Shown piece after piece: positions 1-8,967 of a DNA stretch of 64,000 bases (its first letter is position 1; the number at the start of each line of letters is the position of its first letter). The notes beneath the pieces are model-generated. The model saw only the letters and a program-made list of their open reading frames with translations, did not search any database and had not been told where the DNA came from. Made by a program: the position numbers and the translations under genes. The stretch comes from Flagellimonas meishanensis. Its GTDB lineage: Bacteria > Bacteroidota > Bacteroidia > Flavobacteriales > Flavobacteriaceae. The stretch is taken from the NCBI RefSeq assembly GCF_019880545.1, contig NZ_JAINVW010000001.1, forward strand, positions 1,364,001 through 1,428,000, read 5' to 3'.

Positions 1-627
1 TATACCATATTCATAGATCGTTTTTTGGCCACCGCGGAGGCCTATGATATTCCCGTTGTGATTTTGTTCAACAAGATAGATACCTATGGCAAGGATGAAA
101 TTGAAGAGGTGGACCATCTGTTTCAGTTGTACAGCGAAATAGGATACCATTGCCTTAAAATAAGCGCCAAGACAAAACAAAATGTAGAAAAGGTCAAGGA
201 ACTGATGAAGGACAAGACTAGTATGTTCTCTGGCCATTCCGGCGTGGGGAAGTCAACCTTGATCAATGCGGTGGAGCCGAACATGGAACTTCGGACCGCC
301 CAAATATCCGAACAGCATCAACAGGGACAGCATACCACCACTTTTGCGGAAATGTACGATCTTTCTTTTGGGGCAACGATCATTGATACCCCCGGAATAA
401 AAGGCTTTGGCATTGTAGATATGGAAGCCGAGGAGATTGGGGATTATTTTCCGGAGTTCTTCAAGCTTAAATCGGCGTGTAAATTCAATAACTGTTTACA
501 TCTTGATGAACCCAAATGTGCGGTCAAACAAGCTTTGGAGAATGATGCACTAGCTTGGAGCCGTTATCGCAGTTATGTACAGATGATAACAGGTGAAGAT
601 GATGATAATTTTAGGGATAGGTCATGA
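1..627 (+). CDS. rsgA: Ribosome small-subunit GTPase RsgA, 5'-truncated by the window edge
   Basis: Circularly permuted GTPase that helps mature the 30S subunit and release assembly factors. The frame is open from base 1, so the N-terminal OB-fold part lies outside the window; 208 residues are visible. Seen in order: the G4 motif NKID near the left end, the P-loop GHSGVGKS followed by TLIN, the G3 motif DTPG, then a C-terminal zinc-binding region with the pattern CKFNNCLH followed by a further Cys. G4 before G1 is the diagnostic permutation of this family. The stop codon overlaps the dtd start in an ATGA arrangement, so the two are probably co-translated. Confidence 0.96.
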   Translation, partial: YTIFIDRFLATAEAYDIPVVILFNKIDTYGKDEIEEVDHLFQLYSEIGYHCLKISAKTKQNVEKVKELMKDKTSMFSGHSGVGKSTLINAVEPNMELRTAQISEQHQQGQHTTTFAEMYDLSFGATIIDTPGIKGFGIVDMEAEEIGDYFPEFFKLKSACKFNNCLHLDEPKCAVKQALENDALAWSRYRSYVQMITGEDDDNFRDRS

Positions 628-1076
628 GGGCGGTAATCCAAAGAGTGTCCAGGGCAAGTGTAACGGTCGATGGCAAGTTGGTCTCATCGATAGAACTCGG
701 GCTTCTGGTTTTGCTGGGCATTGAGGACGCAGATGGAAGTGAGGACACGGAATGGCTGTCCAAAAAACTGGTGAACCTTCGCATTTTCAATGACGAGCAG
801 GGTGTAATGAACCGTTCCATAGTTGATGTGGGTGGGGATATCATCGTAGTAAGCCAGTTTACCCTGCATGCTCTTACAAAAAAGGGTAATAGGCTCTCAT
901 ATATAAAAGCGTCCAAACCTGAAATTGCAATTCCTATCTACGAAGGGTTTGTAAAAGTGTTGGAAAAAATTCTCGGTAAAACCATTGGCACCGGGGTTTT
1001 TGGAGCCGACATGAAGGTGGAATTGCTTAACGATGGTCCGGTAACCATTGTGATAGACTCCAAAAGGAGGGAATAA
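624..1076 (+). CDS. dtd: D-aminoacyl-tRNA deacylase Dtd
   Basis: Hydrolyses D-amino acids, and glycine mischarged on tRNA-Ala, from tRNA in the cytoplasm. The protein is 150 residues, the normal family length. Two signature motifs are visible: the SQFTL motif at about residue 77, and NDGPVT near the C terminus, which supplies the Gly-Pro pair involved in chiral proofreading. The ATG at 624 overlaps the rsgA stop by four bases, which fixes the start. This pairing suggests a small translation-quality operon with rsgA. Confidence 0.96.
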   Translation: MRAVIQRVSRASVTVDGKLVSSIELGLLVLLGIEDADGSEDTEWLSKKLVNLRIFNDEQGVMNRSIVDVGGDIIVVSQFTLHALTKKGNRLSYIKASKPEIAIPIYEGFVKVLEKILGKTIGTGVFGADMKVELLNDGPVTIVIDSKRRE

Positions 1077-1143
1077 AGCTTTTCGTCTATTTTATTTTCC
1101 TTTTTGTAAGAAATTAGGCATATTAGCACCAGCTAAACCAACC

Positions 1144-1151
1144 TATATTTC
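1144..1151 (+). promoter_or_regulatory. Weak Bacteroidota -7 element before the first DUF3857 gene
   Basis: TATATTTC matches the TAnnTTTG consensus at 7 of 8 bases and ends only four bases before the ATG at 1156. If it is used, the mRNA would be leaderless or nearly so. I see no clear -33 TTG element. Confidence 0.35.
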
Positions 1152-1155
1152 TTTA

Positions 1156-3057
1156 ATGCGATTACCCCACGTACTACTTCTTTTCATAAGCTTTCAATTG
1201 TCCTTTTCCCAAAACTATAGTTATCAGGCAATTCCGCAGGAACTGCTTCAAAATGCAGATGCTGTGGTAAGGAATGATGAAATGAGAGTGGTTATTCTTA
1301 GGCAAGATTTGATGGAAGTTTCAACAAGGAGGGTCGTCACAGTTTTGAACGGACAAGGAGATAGATTTGTCAAAGCCTATATGTTTTATGACAACAACGA
1401 TAAGATTAATACACTTGAGGCCCGAGTATTTGATAAGACCGGAAAAGAAATAAAGAAGATAAGGCAAAAGGATTTTTTTGATCAAAGCGCAGTAAGTGGA
1501 GGCACTTTGTATTCTGACACACGAATACTGTATTTGAGATACACGCCGACCCACTATCCCTATACTGTCGAATTCACTAGGGTATATACTACTTCCAACA
1601 CAGCATTCAGTCCTTCATGGAATTTTTTGGATGGATATCGGGTTAGCACACAACAGAGCAAGTTTACCTATAGGGTTGATTGTAATATACCATTCAGATT
1701 TAAAGATTCAAATTTGGAGGAATATGAAATACAAAAGAAAATATCTGAAAACCAGATTCAATATTCGGGAAGTAAGTTGAAGGCACTTGAGGCAGAACCA
1801 ATGTCTCCACCTTTTTCTGATTTTGTGCCCAATGTGAGAACTTCAATCTCCAGATTTCATTTGGAAGGAGTGGATGGTGTTGCAACAAGTTGGCAGGATT
1901 TTGGCAAATGGATGCACGACAAATTACTTATGGGAAGGGATTATTTAGACCCTCAAACAATCAAAACCATGGGAGCCTTAGTAAAAGACATTGAAGACCC
2001 CTATGAAAAAATTCAAAAAGTATACGAATATGTTCAGGACAACACAAGATATATCAGCGTACAATTGGGAATTGGCGGTTGGATGCCTATTAGTGCTGAC
2101 GAAGTTGATCAGGTCAAATATGGAGATTGTAAGGGATTGAGCAACTATACCATGGCTCTTTTAAAAGCTGTAGGAGTAGAATCATATTACACCGTACTCT
2201 ATGCGAGTAATAATGGTCAAAAAAGGAGTATAGACCCTGATTTTGTATCGCTTCAAGGAAATCATGTTTTTCTCAATATACCATTAGAAGAAAAAGAACT
2301 TTGGCTAGAATGTACCAGTCAAGTAACACCCATAAACCATTTGGGGACGTTTAGCGATGACCGCAAAGTATTGAAAATCACCCCTAATGGAGGCGAGATA
2401 GTCCAAACTAAGACATACGGCGATGAAGAGAACCATCAGGTAATAAAAGCAGAGTTTTTTGTTGACAATACAGGAACGATTCGGGGTGACATGACCATAC
2501 AGTCCGAAGGCATACAGTATGATCAAAAATTCAGAAATACATTCAAAACCAAACTGGAACAAGAAAAGTTCTATAAAAATCATTGGGACTATTTGAACAA
2601 CATATCGTTGAGGGATATTTCTTTTAAAAACGACAAAACAGCCATTCAATTTCAGGAGAACATAGCCATTGAAATAGAAAATTATATCGCCGATTCCGAT
2701 GGAAAATTACTTTTCGCTCCAAATATTGTAAATAGAAATTTTGAGGTACCCCGTAAAGTAAAGGAAAGAAAAAGAGATCTTGTTATAGCACGTGGATATC
2801 TGGATGAAGATGAAATCATCATTCATCTTCCAGAAGGGTATAGAGCAGAAACACTGTTTGCCCCGCTTTCGTTGGAAACAAAATTTGGAAGCTTCAGGGC
2901 AGAGATTAGTGAAAAGCGTCCTGGAGTTCTTCTGTATAAAAGAGAAATTTTAGTGCAATCTGGCTACTATCCAAAAGAAGAATATCAAGCCTATCGGGAC
3001 TTTTGTAAAAAAATTGCCCAATTTGACAATTCAAGAATAATAGTTATCAAACCTTAG
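1156..3057 (+). CDS. Secreted DUF3857 / transglutaminase-fold protein with intact catalytic Cys
   Basis: 633-residue exported protein. It has a signal peptide (cleavage near LSFSQ at residue 19), a DUF3857 domain over about residues 50-210, and a transglutaminase-like core at about residues 270-390. The core shows Y-G-D-C-K with C325 and a His at 370 in G-N-H-V, so two of the usual triad residues are present; the third is probably in WLEC (E or nearby). Such proteins are common and usually paired in Bacteroidota, but their substrate is not established. It is followed after five bases by a paralogue of the same architecture, and the two are probably one transcript. Function beyond the fold is unknown. 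Confidence 0.85.
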   Translation: MRLPHVLLLFISFQLSFSQNYSYQAIPQELLQNADAVVRNDEMRVVILRQDLMEVSTRRVVTVLNGQGDRFVKAYMFYDNNDKINTLEARVFDKTGKEIKKIRQKDFFDQSAVSGGTLYSDTRILYLRYTPTHYPYTVEFTRVYTTSNTAFSPSWNFLDGYRVSTQQSKFTYRVDCNIPFRFKDSNLEEYEIQKKISENQIQYSGSKLKALEAEPMSPPFSDFVPNVRTSISRFHLEGVDGVATSWQDFGKWMHDKLLMGRDYLDPQTIKTMGALVKDIEDPYEKIQKVYEYVQDNTRYISVQLGIGGWMPISADEVDQVKYGDCKGLSNYTMALLKAVGVESYYTVLYASNNGQKRSIDPDFVSLQGNHVFLNIPLEEKELWLECTSQVTPINHLGTFSDDRKVLKITPNGGEIVQTKTYGDEENHQVIKAEFFVDNTGTIRGDMTIQSEGIQYDQKFRNTFKTKLEQEKFYKNHWDYLNNISLRDISFKNDKTAIQFQENIAIEIENYIADSDGKLLFAPNIVNRNFEVPRKVKERKRDLVIARGYLDEDEIIIHLPEGYRAETLFAPLSLETKFGSFRAEISEKRPGVLLYKREILVQSGYYPKEEYQAYRDFCKKIAQFDNSRIIVIKP

Positions 3058-3062
3058 TTAAT

Positions 3063-5081
3063 ATGAAAATCAATGTTGCCCTTTTATTGTTGCTTATTAC
3101 AAATTATACCGTTGCCTTGTCCGAACCCGATTATAAGTTTGGAAAAGTTTCCGAGGAAGAAATAGCAGAGACAAAACATCCCTTAGAACCTGAAGCTGAA
3201 GCTGCAATTCTTTATAAAAAGGAAAGGGTTTATTACGACTATAACATTGACAAGGGATGGTACATTACAAAAGAGTACCATTACCGCATAAAGATTTATA
3301 ACAAAGAAGGATTTAACTGGGCCACACTTCAAGTGCCTCTGTATGTTTCAGGTGGTGATGAGGAACGAATTTCTTCTGTCAGGGGGTATACTTTTAATTT
3401 AGTGGATGGTAAAGTTGAGAGCGAAAAACTACAGAAAAATGGGGTCTTTGTAGAAGAAGTCAACAAGTTCAGGAACAAGGCCTCCATTACGATGCCAGAG
3501 GTTAAAGAAGGTAGCGTATTAGATATTGAATATAATGTTTCGTCTCCATTATATTGGTACTTGGATGATTTTTTATTCCAATATGATATTCCAGTAAACA
3601 ATGTTTATTTGCGTTTGGATATTCCGCAGTATTTCTTTTTTAAAAGGTACGGTAAAGGTTACTATCCCATTAAGTTAGATGAGTCCAAGGAGAGAAGGTC
3701 TATCAAGATAAATTATAGGTCTAATAATGAAGCAGATCAATTGTTGGGGAGAACCCATAAATCAGGTAGTATTGATTTCGATGAAAATGTTTATGAGGTA
3801 AAGGCAACAAATCTTCCTTCGCTTAGGGAGGAGGCGTTCACCAACAATATTAATAACTATAGAACAGCTTTAAAATTTGAATTAGCTTCCACACAGTTTC
3901 CCAATCGCCCCTACAAGAATTATAGTTTGTCATGGGAAGATGTGGCAAAGTCCATATACGACTACGACGATTTTGGACCGGAGCTTAGCAAGACTAAATA
4001 TTTCGAAGAAGACATCAGCAAGCTTTTACAAGGAGAAATGGCTATGAATGAGAAAATCATGTTGATTTATAATTTTGTGAAATCCAGAATGACATGGGAT
4101 GGCTATTCGGGAGTAGGTTGTTCTAAGGGAGGAATCAAGGAATCTTATAGTGAGGGTGTTGGTAATGTTGCAGACATCAATCTTATGCTAACATCCATGA
4201 TGCGATATGCGGGTATAAAAGCCAATCCAATTTTGGTCAGTACTAGATCCCATGGCATACCTCTTTTTCCTACAACTGATGGGTTCAATTATGTCATTTG
4301 TGGAGTTGAGGTCCAAGACAATGTTATACTTCTCGATGCGACCGAGAGAAATGCATATCCAAACATTCTTCCTAACAGAGCGTTAAATTGGATGGGTCGA
4401 CTTGTGCGGGAAGATGGAAGTTCTTCAAGTATCAACTTAGTTCCTGTAGATTTATCTCAAGAGACCCATTATCTGCAGGTTCAGATCAACCAAGATGGAT
4501 CCGTTGAGGGGAAATCGAGAACTCAATATTCCAACCAATTCGCAATGTCGGTTAGAAACAATATTGATACCGTTGATGAAACCGTATATATGGAAAATCT
4601 GGAAACTGAGTATGGCGAAATGGACATTACGGAGTACGATTTGAAAAATAAACGAGACTATTCAAAGCCACTGATAGAAAGTTGCTCTTTTTCTAGAGAA
4701 AATCAGTGTGAAATCATCGGAGAAGATATTTATTTTAAACCCATGCTGTTTTTGGCCAAAACAGAGAATCCATTTAAGATGGAAAAAAGGATTTACCCAG
4801 TCGATTTTACGTTTCCAAGACAAGAAAAATACATCATTGGGATAAATATACCTGAAGGTTACAAAGTCCAAAGTTTGCCTGAAAATGTTACCGTTCAACT
4901 ACCCGACAATCTAGGAAAGTTTTCATTCAATATTATGTCCAATGGAAATACTGTTAATGTCAATGTTTCCTCAGAAATCAATTCGGCCTTTTTTCCGGCA
5001 AATTACTATGATGTAATCAAAGAGTATTACAAGAATTTGGTAGAAAAGCAATCAGAAAAGGTAGTTTTGTCTAAAATCTAG
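3063..5081 (+). CDS. DUF3857 / transglutaminase-fold protein lacking the catalytic Cys
   Basis: 672-residue paralogue of the upstream protein. It has a signal peptide (residues 1 to about 20), a DUF3857 domain and a transglutaminase-like region at about residues 320-420. Where the partner has G-D-C-K, this protein reads G-N-V-A followed by DIN, so the catalytic Cys is replaced by V369 and the next Lys by Ala. It is therefore probably not a cysteine peptidase or transglutaminase itself, and may act as a binding partner or scaffold. ATG at 3063 lies five bases after the partner's stop; the next gene begins four bases after this one ends. Confidence 0.83.
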   Translation: MKINVALLLLLITNYTVALSEPDYKFGKVSEEEIAETKHPLEPEAEAAILYKKERVYYDYNIDKGWYITKEYHYRIKIYNKEGFNWATLQVPLYVSGGDEERISSVRGYTFNLVDGKVESEKLQKNGVFVEEVNKFRNKASITMPEVKEGSVLDIEYNVSSPLYWYLDDFLFQYDIPVNNVYLRLDIPQYFFFKRYGKGYYPIKLDESKERRSIKINYRSNNEADQLLGRTHKSGSIDFDENVYEVKATNLPSLREEAFTNNINNYRTALKFELASTQFPNRPYKNYSLSWEDVAKSIYDYDDFGPELSKTKYFEEDISKLLQGEMAMNEKIMLIYNFVKSRMTWDGYSGVGCSKGGIKESYSEGVGNVADINLMLTSMMRYAGIKANPILVSTRSHGIPLFPTTDGFNYVICGVEVQDNVILLDATERNAYPNILPNRALNWMGRLVREDGSSSSINLVPVDLSQETHYLQVQINQDGSVEGKSRTQYSNQFAMSVRNNIDTVDETVYMENLETEYGEMDITEYDLKNKRDYSKPLIESCSFSRENQCEIIGEDIYFKPMLFLAKTENPFKMEKRIYPVDFTFPRQEKYIIGINIPEGYKVQSLPENVTVQLPDNLGKFSFNIMSNGNTVNVNVSSEINSAFFPANYYDVIKEYYKNLVEKQSEKVVLSKI

Positions 5082-5085
5082 ATAA

Positions 5086-5412
5086 ATGAACATTGAAAAC
5101 GCCCAAAAGGCCGTGGATGAATGGATCACAAACCACGGGGTCCGGTACTTTAATGAACTGACCAATATGGCCCAACTTACCGAAGAGGTGGGTGAAGTGG
5201 CCCGGATCATTGCACGCCGATATGGGGAACAGAGTGAAAAGGAGTCAGACAAAAACAAGGATCTGGGAGAGGAGCTGGCCGACGTGCTTTTTGTTGTGTT
5301 GTGTCTCGCCAACCAAACCGGTGTGGATCTTCAGAAGGCTTTTGACAAAAAACTGGAACTCAAGGCAAGGCGGGATCATGACCGCCATCAAAATAACAAA
5401 AAACTGAAATAA
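5086..5412 (+). CDS. MazG-like nucleotide pyrophosphohydrolase
   Basis: 108-residue all-alpha NTP pyrophosphohydrolase of the MazG superfamily, which hydrolyses nucleoside triphosphates (house-cleaning or dUTPase-like) to monophosphate and pyrophosphate with Mg2+. The metal-binding signature is present as EEVGEVAR (ExxE) followed by GEELADVLF (ExxD). The length is that of a single-domain MazG-type protein. It follows the DUF3857 pair by four bases. The exact substrate cannot be read from sequence. Confidence 0.88.
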   Translation: MNIENAQKAVDEWITNHGVRYFNELTNMAQLTEEVGEVARIIARRYGEQSEKESDKNKDLGEELADVLFVVLCLANQTGVDLQKAFDKKLELKARRDHDRHQNNKKLK

Positions 5413-5449
5413 AGTTATTCCTTAAAAAGGACTTTAGTAGCGTTTTTTC

Positions 5450-5457
5450 TAGCTTTG
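5450..5457 (+). promoter_or_regulatory. Promoter -7 element for aroA
   Basis: TAGCTTTG is a perfect TAnnTTTG match in the 70-base gap before aroA. The predicted transcript would start near 5464, about 19 bases before the TTG start codon. Confidence 0.55.
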
Positions 5458-5482
5458 GGGATTCAATCAAAACAGCAAATTT

Positions 5483-6712
5483 TTGAAACTCCAGCTTTCC
5501 GCCCCAAAAGACAAGACTTTTAAAAAAGCCATCCAGATAACGGGCTCCAAAAGCGAGACCAATCGCCTGTTATTGCTACAGGCCCTTTTCCCAAACATTG
5601 ATATTGAAAACCTGTCCAACTCGGATGATGCCCAAGTCATGCAAAAAGGACTCAAAACGACATCAGGGGTTGTGGACATCCACCATGCAGGTACGGCCAT
5701 GCGCTTTTTGACAGCCTATTTTGCTTCCCAGGAAGGAAAGAACGTGATTTTGACAGGCTCAAATCGGATGCAGGAACGGCCAATCGCCGTGTTGGTGGAT
5801 GCACTTCGGGATTTGGGCGCATCCATTGCCTACGAAAATAATGAAGGATATCCACCTCTGAGAATCACTGGAAAAAAAATCGTTGCCAACAAGGTGTCAT
5901 TGCCCGCAGACATTAGCAGTCAGTATATTTCTGCATTGCTGCTGATCGCACCAAGTCTGGTGCACGGCCTGAAATTGGAACTTGTAGGAAAGATAACCTC
6001 CGTCCCCTATCTAAAAATGACATTGGCACTTCTAGATCAGATTGGGGTTCAGACATCATTTAAGGGCAACCATATTAAGATAATCCCCGCGGAAAAGGCG
6101 GGCAATAACAAATTGGTGGTGGAATCCGATTGGAGTTCCGCCAGCTATTTTTATAGTATCGCAGCCCTCTGTGGCGCGGGCACCCAGATTGAACTATCTT
6201 CTTATAAGAAGGACTCCTTGCAAGGGGACAGTATTTTGAAGGATATCTATACCGATTTTGGTGTGGAAACTGTTTTTTCTAAAAATACCATCTTGCTTAA
6301 GAAAACAAAGGAGGTCCATTCGTTCAAGGTTAATTACGACCTTTCCAATGCGCCTGATATTGCCCAGACCTTGGCCGTCACATGTCTCGGATTGGGCGCG
6401 GGATGCCATCTTACCGGATTGCATACCCTTCCAATTAAAGAAACGGATCGTTTGGCCGCACTTCAAACGGAACTGACCAAATTGGGGGGAACGGTACATA
6501 TCGATAATGAAAGCCTTACATTGGAACCGGTATCCAAACTTTTGTCCAATGTGGCGATAGACACCTACAACGACCACAGAATGGCCATGGCCTTTGCCCC
6601 CTTGGCCGCAAAAATAGACCTGAGCATCAACGATGCAGAAGTGGTATCCAAGTCCTATCCCGATTTTTGGAAAGACCTTTCGGCGCTTGGTTTTGGCATA
6701 AAGGAAATCTAA
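5483..6712 (+). CDS. aroA: 3-phosphoshikimate 1-carboxyvinyltransferase (EPSP synthase)
   Basis: Sixth step of the shikimate pathway: joins shikimate-3-phosphate and phosphoenolpyruvate to EPSP. Visible motifs are GSKSETNR near residue 20 (substrate-binding Lys/Ser/Arg), GTAMRFLTAY at about residue 75, KETDR, and YNDHRMAM near the C terminus. At 409 residues it is a little short of the 427 of E. coli, but both domain halves are complete. The start is TTG at 5483; no ATG or GTG exists upstream in frame before the promoter, and the sequence begins directly with the first beta strand. Confidence 0.95.
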   Translation: MKLQLSAPKDKTFKKAIQITGSKSETNRLLLLQALFPNIDIENLSNSDDAQVMQKGLKTTSGVVDIHHAGTAMRFLTAYFASQEGKNVILTGSNRMQERPIAVLVDALRDLGASIAYENNEGYPPLRITGKKIVANKVSLPADISSQYISALLLIAPSLVHGLKLELVGKITSVPYLKMTLALLDQIGVQTSFKGNHIKIIPAEKAGNNKLVVESDWSSASYFYSIAALCGAGTQIELSSYKKDSLQGDSILKDIYTDFGVETVFSKNTILLKKTKEVHSFKVNYDLSNAPDIAQTLAVTCLGLGAGCHLTGLHTLPIKETDRLAALQTELTKLGGTVHIDNESLTLEPVSKLLSNVAIDTYNDHRMAMAFAPLAAKIDLSINDAEVVSKSYPDFWKDLSALGFGIKEI

Positions 6713-6734
6713 TGGGGATTTAATCACCAAATTA

Positions 6735-6767
6735 CTTGACATCCCCCTGAACGAGGTTGTATATTTG
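6735..6767 (+). promoter_or_regulatory. Promoter for queA (-33 and -7 elements)
   Basis: CTTG at 6735-6738 and TATATTTG at 6760-6767 are 21 bases apart, close to the known Bacteroidota sigma-ABfr spacing. Transcription would start near 6774, leaving about a 25-base leader before the ATG at 6799. I see no preQ1-type riboswitch in this short leader. Confidence 0.65.
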
Positions 6768-6798
6768 CGGTCTTTGAAAAAAACCAAAATAAGCCTGA

Positions 6799-7848
6799 AT
6801 GAAATTATCGAACTTCAATTTTGAACTGCCCAAGGAGTTGTTGGCAGAATACCCCTCTGAGAACCGTGACGAATCCAAACTTATGGTGCTGCACCGTGAT
6901 TCTGGAAAAATTGAACATAAAATGTTCAAGGATTTGATCGACTATTTTGACGAAGGGGATGTTCTGGTATTGAACAACACTAAGGTTTTTCCTGCACGAC
7001 TTTATGGAAACAAGGAAAAAACAGGAGCTCGAATTGAGGTGTTTTTGCTTCGTGAGTTGAATCAAGAGCAGCGTCTTTGGGACGTATTGGTAGATCCAGC
7101 TCGAAAAATCAGGATTGGGAACAAGCTCTATTTTGGGGATGACGAAAGTTTGGTGGCTGAAGTAATAGACAACACCACATCAAGGGGAAGGACATTGCGG
7201 TTTCTTTATGATGGTTCATATACCGATTTTAGGAGAAAACTGCGTGAACTCGGTGAAACACCGCTTCCAAAATACATAAAGCGCGCCGTGGAGCCCGAAG
7301 ATGAGTTGCGCTATCAAACCATTTATGCCAAATACGAAGGTGCCGTTGCAGCACCCACTGCCGGACTGCATTTTTCCAAGCACTTGTTAAAGCGTCTGGA
7401 GATAAAGGGAATCGATTTTGCCGAACTTACCCTACATGTTGGCTTGGGAACCTTCAACCCTGTGGAAGTGGAAGATCTGTCCAAACACAAAATGGATAGC
7501 GAAGAATTGGTAATCGACGAAAAGGCAACGGAAATAGTCAACAGGGCCAAAAGGAAAAGGAAAAAAGTATGCGCCGTGGGCACCACGGTGATGCGTGGTT
7601 TGGAAAGTGCCGTGTCTTCAGAGCATACGCTGAATACTTTTGAGGGATGGACCAATAAATTCATATTTCCTCCTTACGACTTCAGTATTGCCAATTGCAT
7701 GGTCACGAATTTTCATTTGCCAAAGTCAACTTTGTTGATGATGATTTCCGCATTCGCCGGTCATGATTTAATGAAGAAAGCCTACAAGCAGGCCATTCTG
7801 GAAGGGTATCGTTTCTATTCCTATGGAGATGCCATGCTCATCCTGTAA
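6799..7848 (+). CDS. queA: S-adenosylmethionine:tRNA ribosyltransferase-isomerase QueA
   Basis: Transfers and isomerises the ribosyl group of SAM onto preQ1 at tRNA position 34 to give epoxyqueuosine. The 349-residue length is typical. Recognisable blocks include [12 protein letters not shown] at about residue 55, the AAPTAGLHF motif around residue 180, [10 protein letters not shown], and the C-terminal [11 protein letters not shown]. It has its own promoter upstream and a strong hairpin terminator downstream, so it is a monocistronic unit. Confidence 0.96.
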   Translation: MKLSNFNFELPKELLAEYPSENRDESKLMVLHRDSGKIEHKMFKDLIDYFDEGDVLVLNNTKVFPARLYGNKEKTGARIEVFLLRELNQEQRLWDVLVDPARKIRIGNKLYFGDDESLVAEVIDNTTSRGRTLRFLYDGSYTDFRRKLRELGETPLPKYIKRAVEPEDELRYQTIYAKYEGAVAAPTAGLHFSKHLLKRLEIKGIDFAELTLHVGLGTFNPVEVEDLSKHKMDSEELVIDEKATEIVNRAKRKRKKVCAVGTTVMRGLESAVSSEHTLNTFEGWTNKFIFPPYDFSIANCMVTNFHLPKSTLLMMISAFAGHDLMKKAYKQAILEGYRFYSYGDAMLIL

Positions 7849-7870
7849 GAGGTAAAAAATATATCACCGA

Positions 7871-7906
7871 GAATCCCGTCGGTTTCAAAACTGATGGGAT
7901 TTTTTT
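7871..7906 (+). terminator. Intrinsic terminator of queA
   Basis: A 14-bp inverted repeat (arms 7872-7885 and 7888-7901, two G-T wobbles) is followed by a T tract at 7900-7906. The rlmN promoter begins within six bases of its end. Confidence 0.85.
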
Positions 7907-7911
7907 GTGGC

Positions 7912-7919
7912 TATATTTG
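7912..7919 (+). promoter_or_regulatory. Promoter -7 element of rlmN, next to the start codon
   Basis: TATATTTG is a perfect TAnnTTTG match ending five bases before the ATG at 7925. Expected initiation about seven bases downstream of the element falls on or beside the ATG, predicting a leaderless mRNA. It also argues against the upstream in-frame GTG at 7907. Confidence 0.6.
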
Positions 7920-7924
7920 CACAA

Positions 7925-8965
7925 ATGAAAGGGGACAAAAGGGACATACGGGCACTTACCAAAGAGCAGCTGCGCGCATTTTTTGAGGACAGGGGAGACA
8001 AGGCCTTTCGCGGCAACCAGGTATATGAATGGCTATGGCAAAAGGCCGCCCATACTTTTGATGCCATGACCAACCTGTCCAAGGAAACACGGCAGATGCT
8101 GGAGGACAACTTTGTCATCAACCATATAAAAGTGGATACCATGCAGCGAAGCTCTGATGGCACCATTAAAAATGCCGTGAAGCTTCATGATGGTTTGGTG
8201 GTGGAATCGGTACTTATTCCTACCGAAACACGAACCACAGCCTGTGTCTCCAGCCAGGTGGGATGCAGTCTGGACTGCCGTTTCTGTGCCACATCACGCC
8301 TAAAGCGGATGCGCAACCTGAATCCGGATGAAATCTACGACCAGGTGGTGGCCATTGACAATCAAAGTAGACTATATTTTGATAGGCCATTGAGCAACAT
8401 TGTTTTCATGGGAATGGGCGAACCTTTGATGAACTACAACAATGTATTGAAGGCGATAGCGAAGATCACCTCACCGGAAGGATTGGGCATGTCACCAAAA
8501 CGTATCACGGTTTCCACCTCCGGAGTACCTAAGATGATCAGGAAAATGGCCGATGAGGAGGTCAAGTTCAAACTGGCGGTTTCCCTCCACTCCGCCATCG
8601 ATGCGGTGCGCACCTCCATCATGCCGTTCAATGCCACTTTTCCTTTAAAGGATTTGAGGGAAGCCCTGGAATATTGGTACAGCAAGACCAAGAACCGGAT
8701 TACCTATGAGTATGTGGTCTGGAAAGGAATCAATGATACTCAGGAGGCTGTGGATGCCCTGGTCAGATTTTGCAGGTTTGCCCCCTCCAAGGTCAATTTG
8801 ATAGAGTATAACCCTATTGACGATGGTGAGTTCCAGCAAGCGGATGATTTGGCCATAAAGATGTACCAAGATACACTACAGGACAATGGCATTACGGTAA
8901 CTGTACGACGTTCTAGGGGCAAGGATATCGATGCGGCCTGCGGCCAGCTGGCCAATAAGACCTGA
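7925..8965 (+). CDS. rlmN: Dual-specificity 23S rRNA/tRNA adenine C2-methyltransferase RlmN
   Basis: Radical SAM enzyme that methylates A2503 of 23S rRNA and A37 of some tRNAs. The radical SAM cluster signature is CSLDCRFC, and the C-terminal Cys that carries the methyl/covalent intermediate is in DAACGQ. Other family blocks are FMGMGEPLMN and the VSLHS motif. I place the start at ATG 7925 (346 residues) rather than GTG 7907, because the -7 promoter element lies between the two. It ends two bases from the convergent DOMON gene. Confidence 0.95.
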   Translation: MKGDKRDIRALTKEQLRAFFEDRGDKAFRGNQVYEWLWQKAAHTFDAMTNLSKETRQMLEDNFVINHIKVDTMQRSSDGTIKNAVKLHDGLVVESVLIPTETRTTACVSSQVGCSLDCRFCATSRLKRMRNLNPDEIYDQVVAIDNQSRLYFDRPLSNIVFMGMGEPLMNYNNVLKAIAKITSPEGLGMSPKRITVSTSGVPKMIRKMADEEVKFKLAVSLHSAIDAVRTSIMPFNATFPLKDLREALEYWYSKTKNRITYEYVVWKGINDTQEAVDALVRFCRFAPSKVNLIEYNPIDDGEFQQADDLAIKMYQDTLQDNGITVTVRRSRGKDIDAACGQLANKT

Positions 8966-8967
8966 TT

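Noticed and set aside
6713..6798. preQ1 riboswitch before queA
   Set aside because: The leader after the promoter is only about 25 bases and has no preQ1 aptamer pattern.
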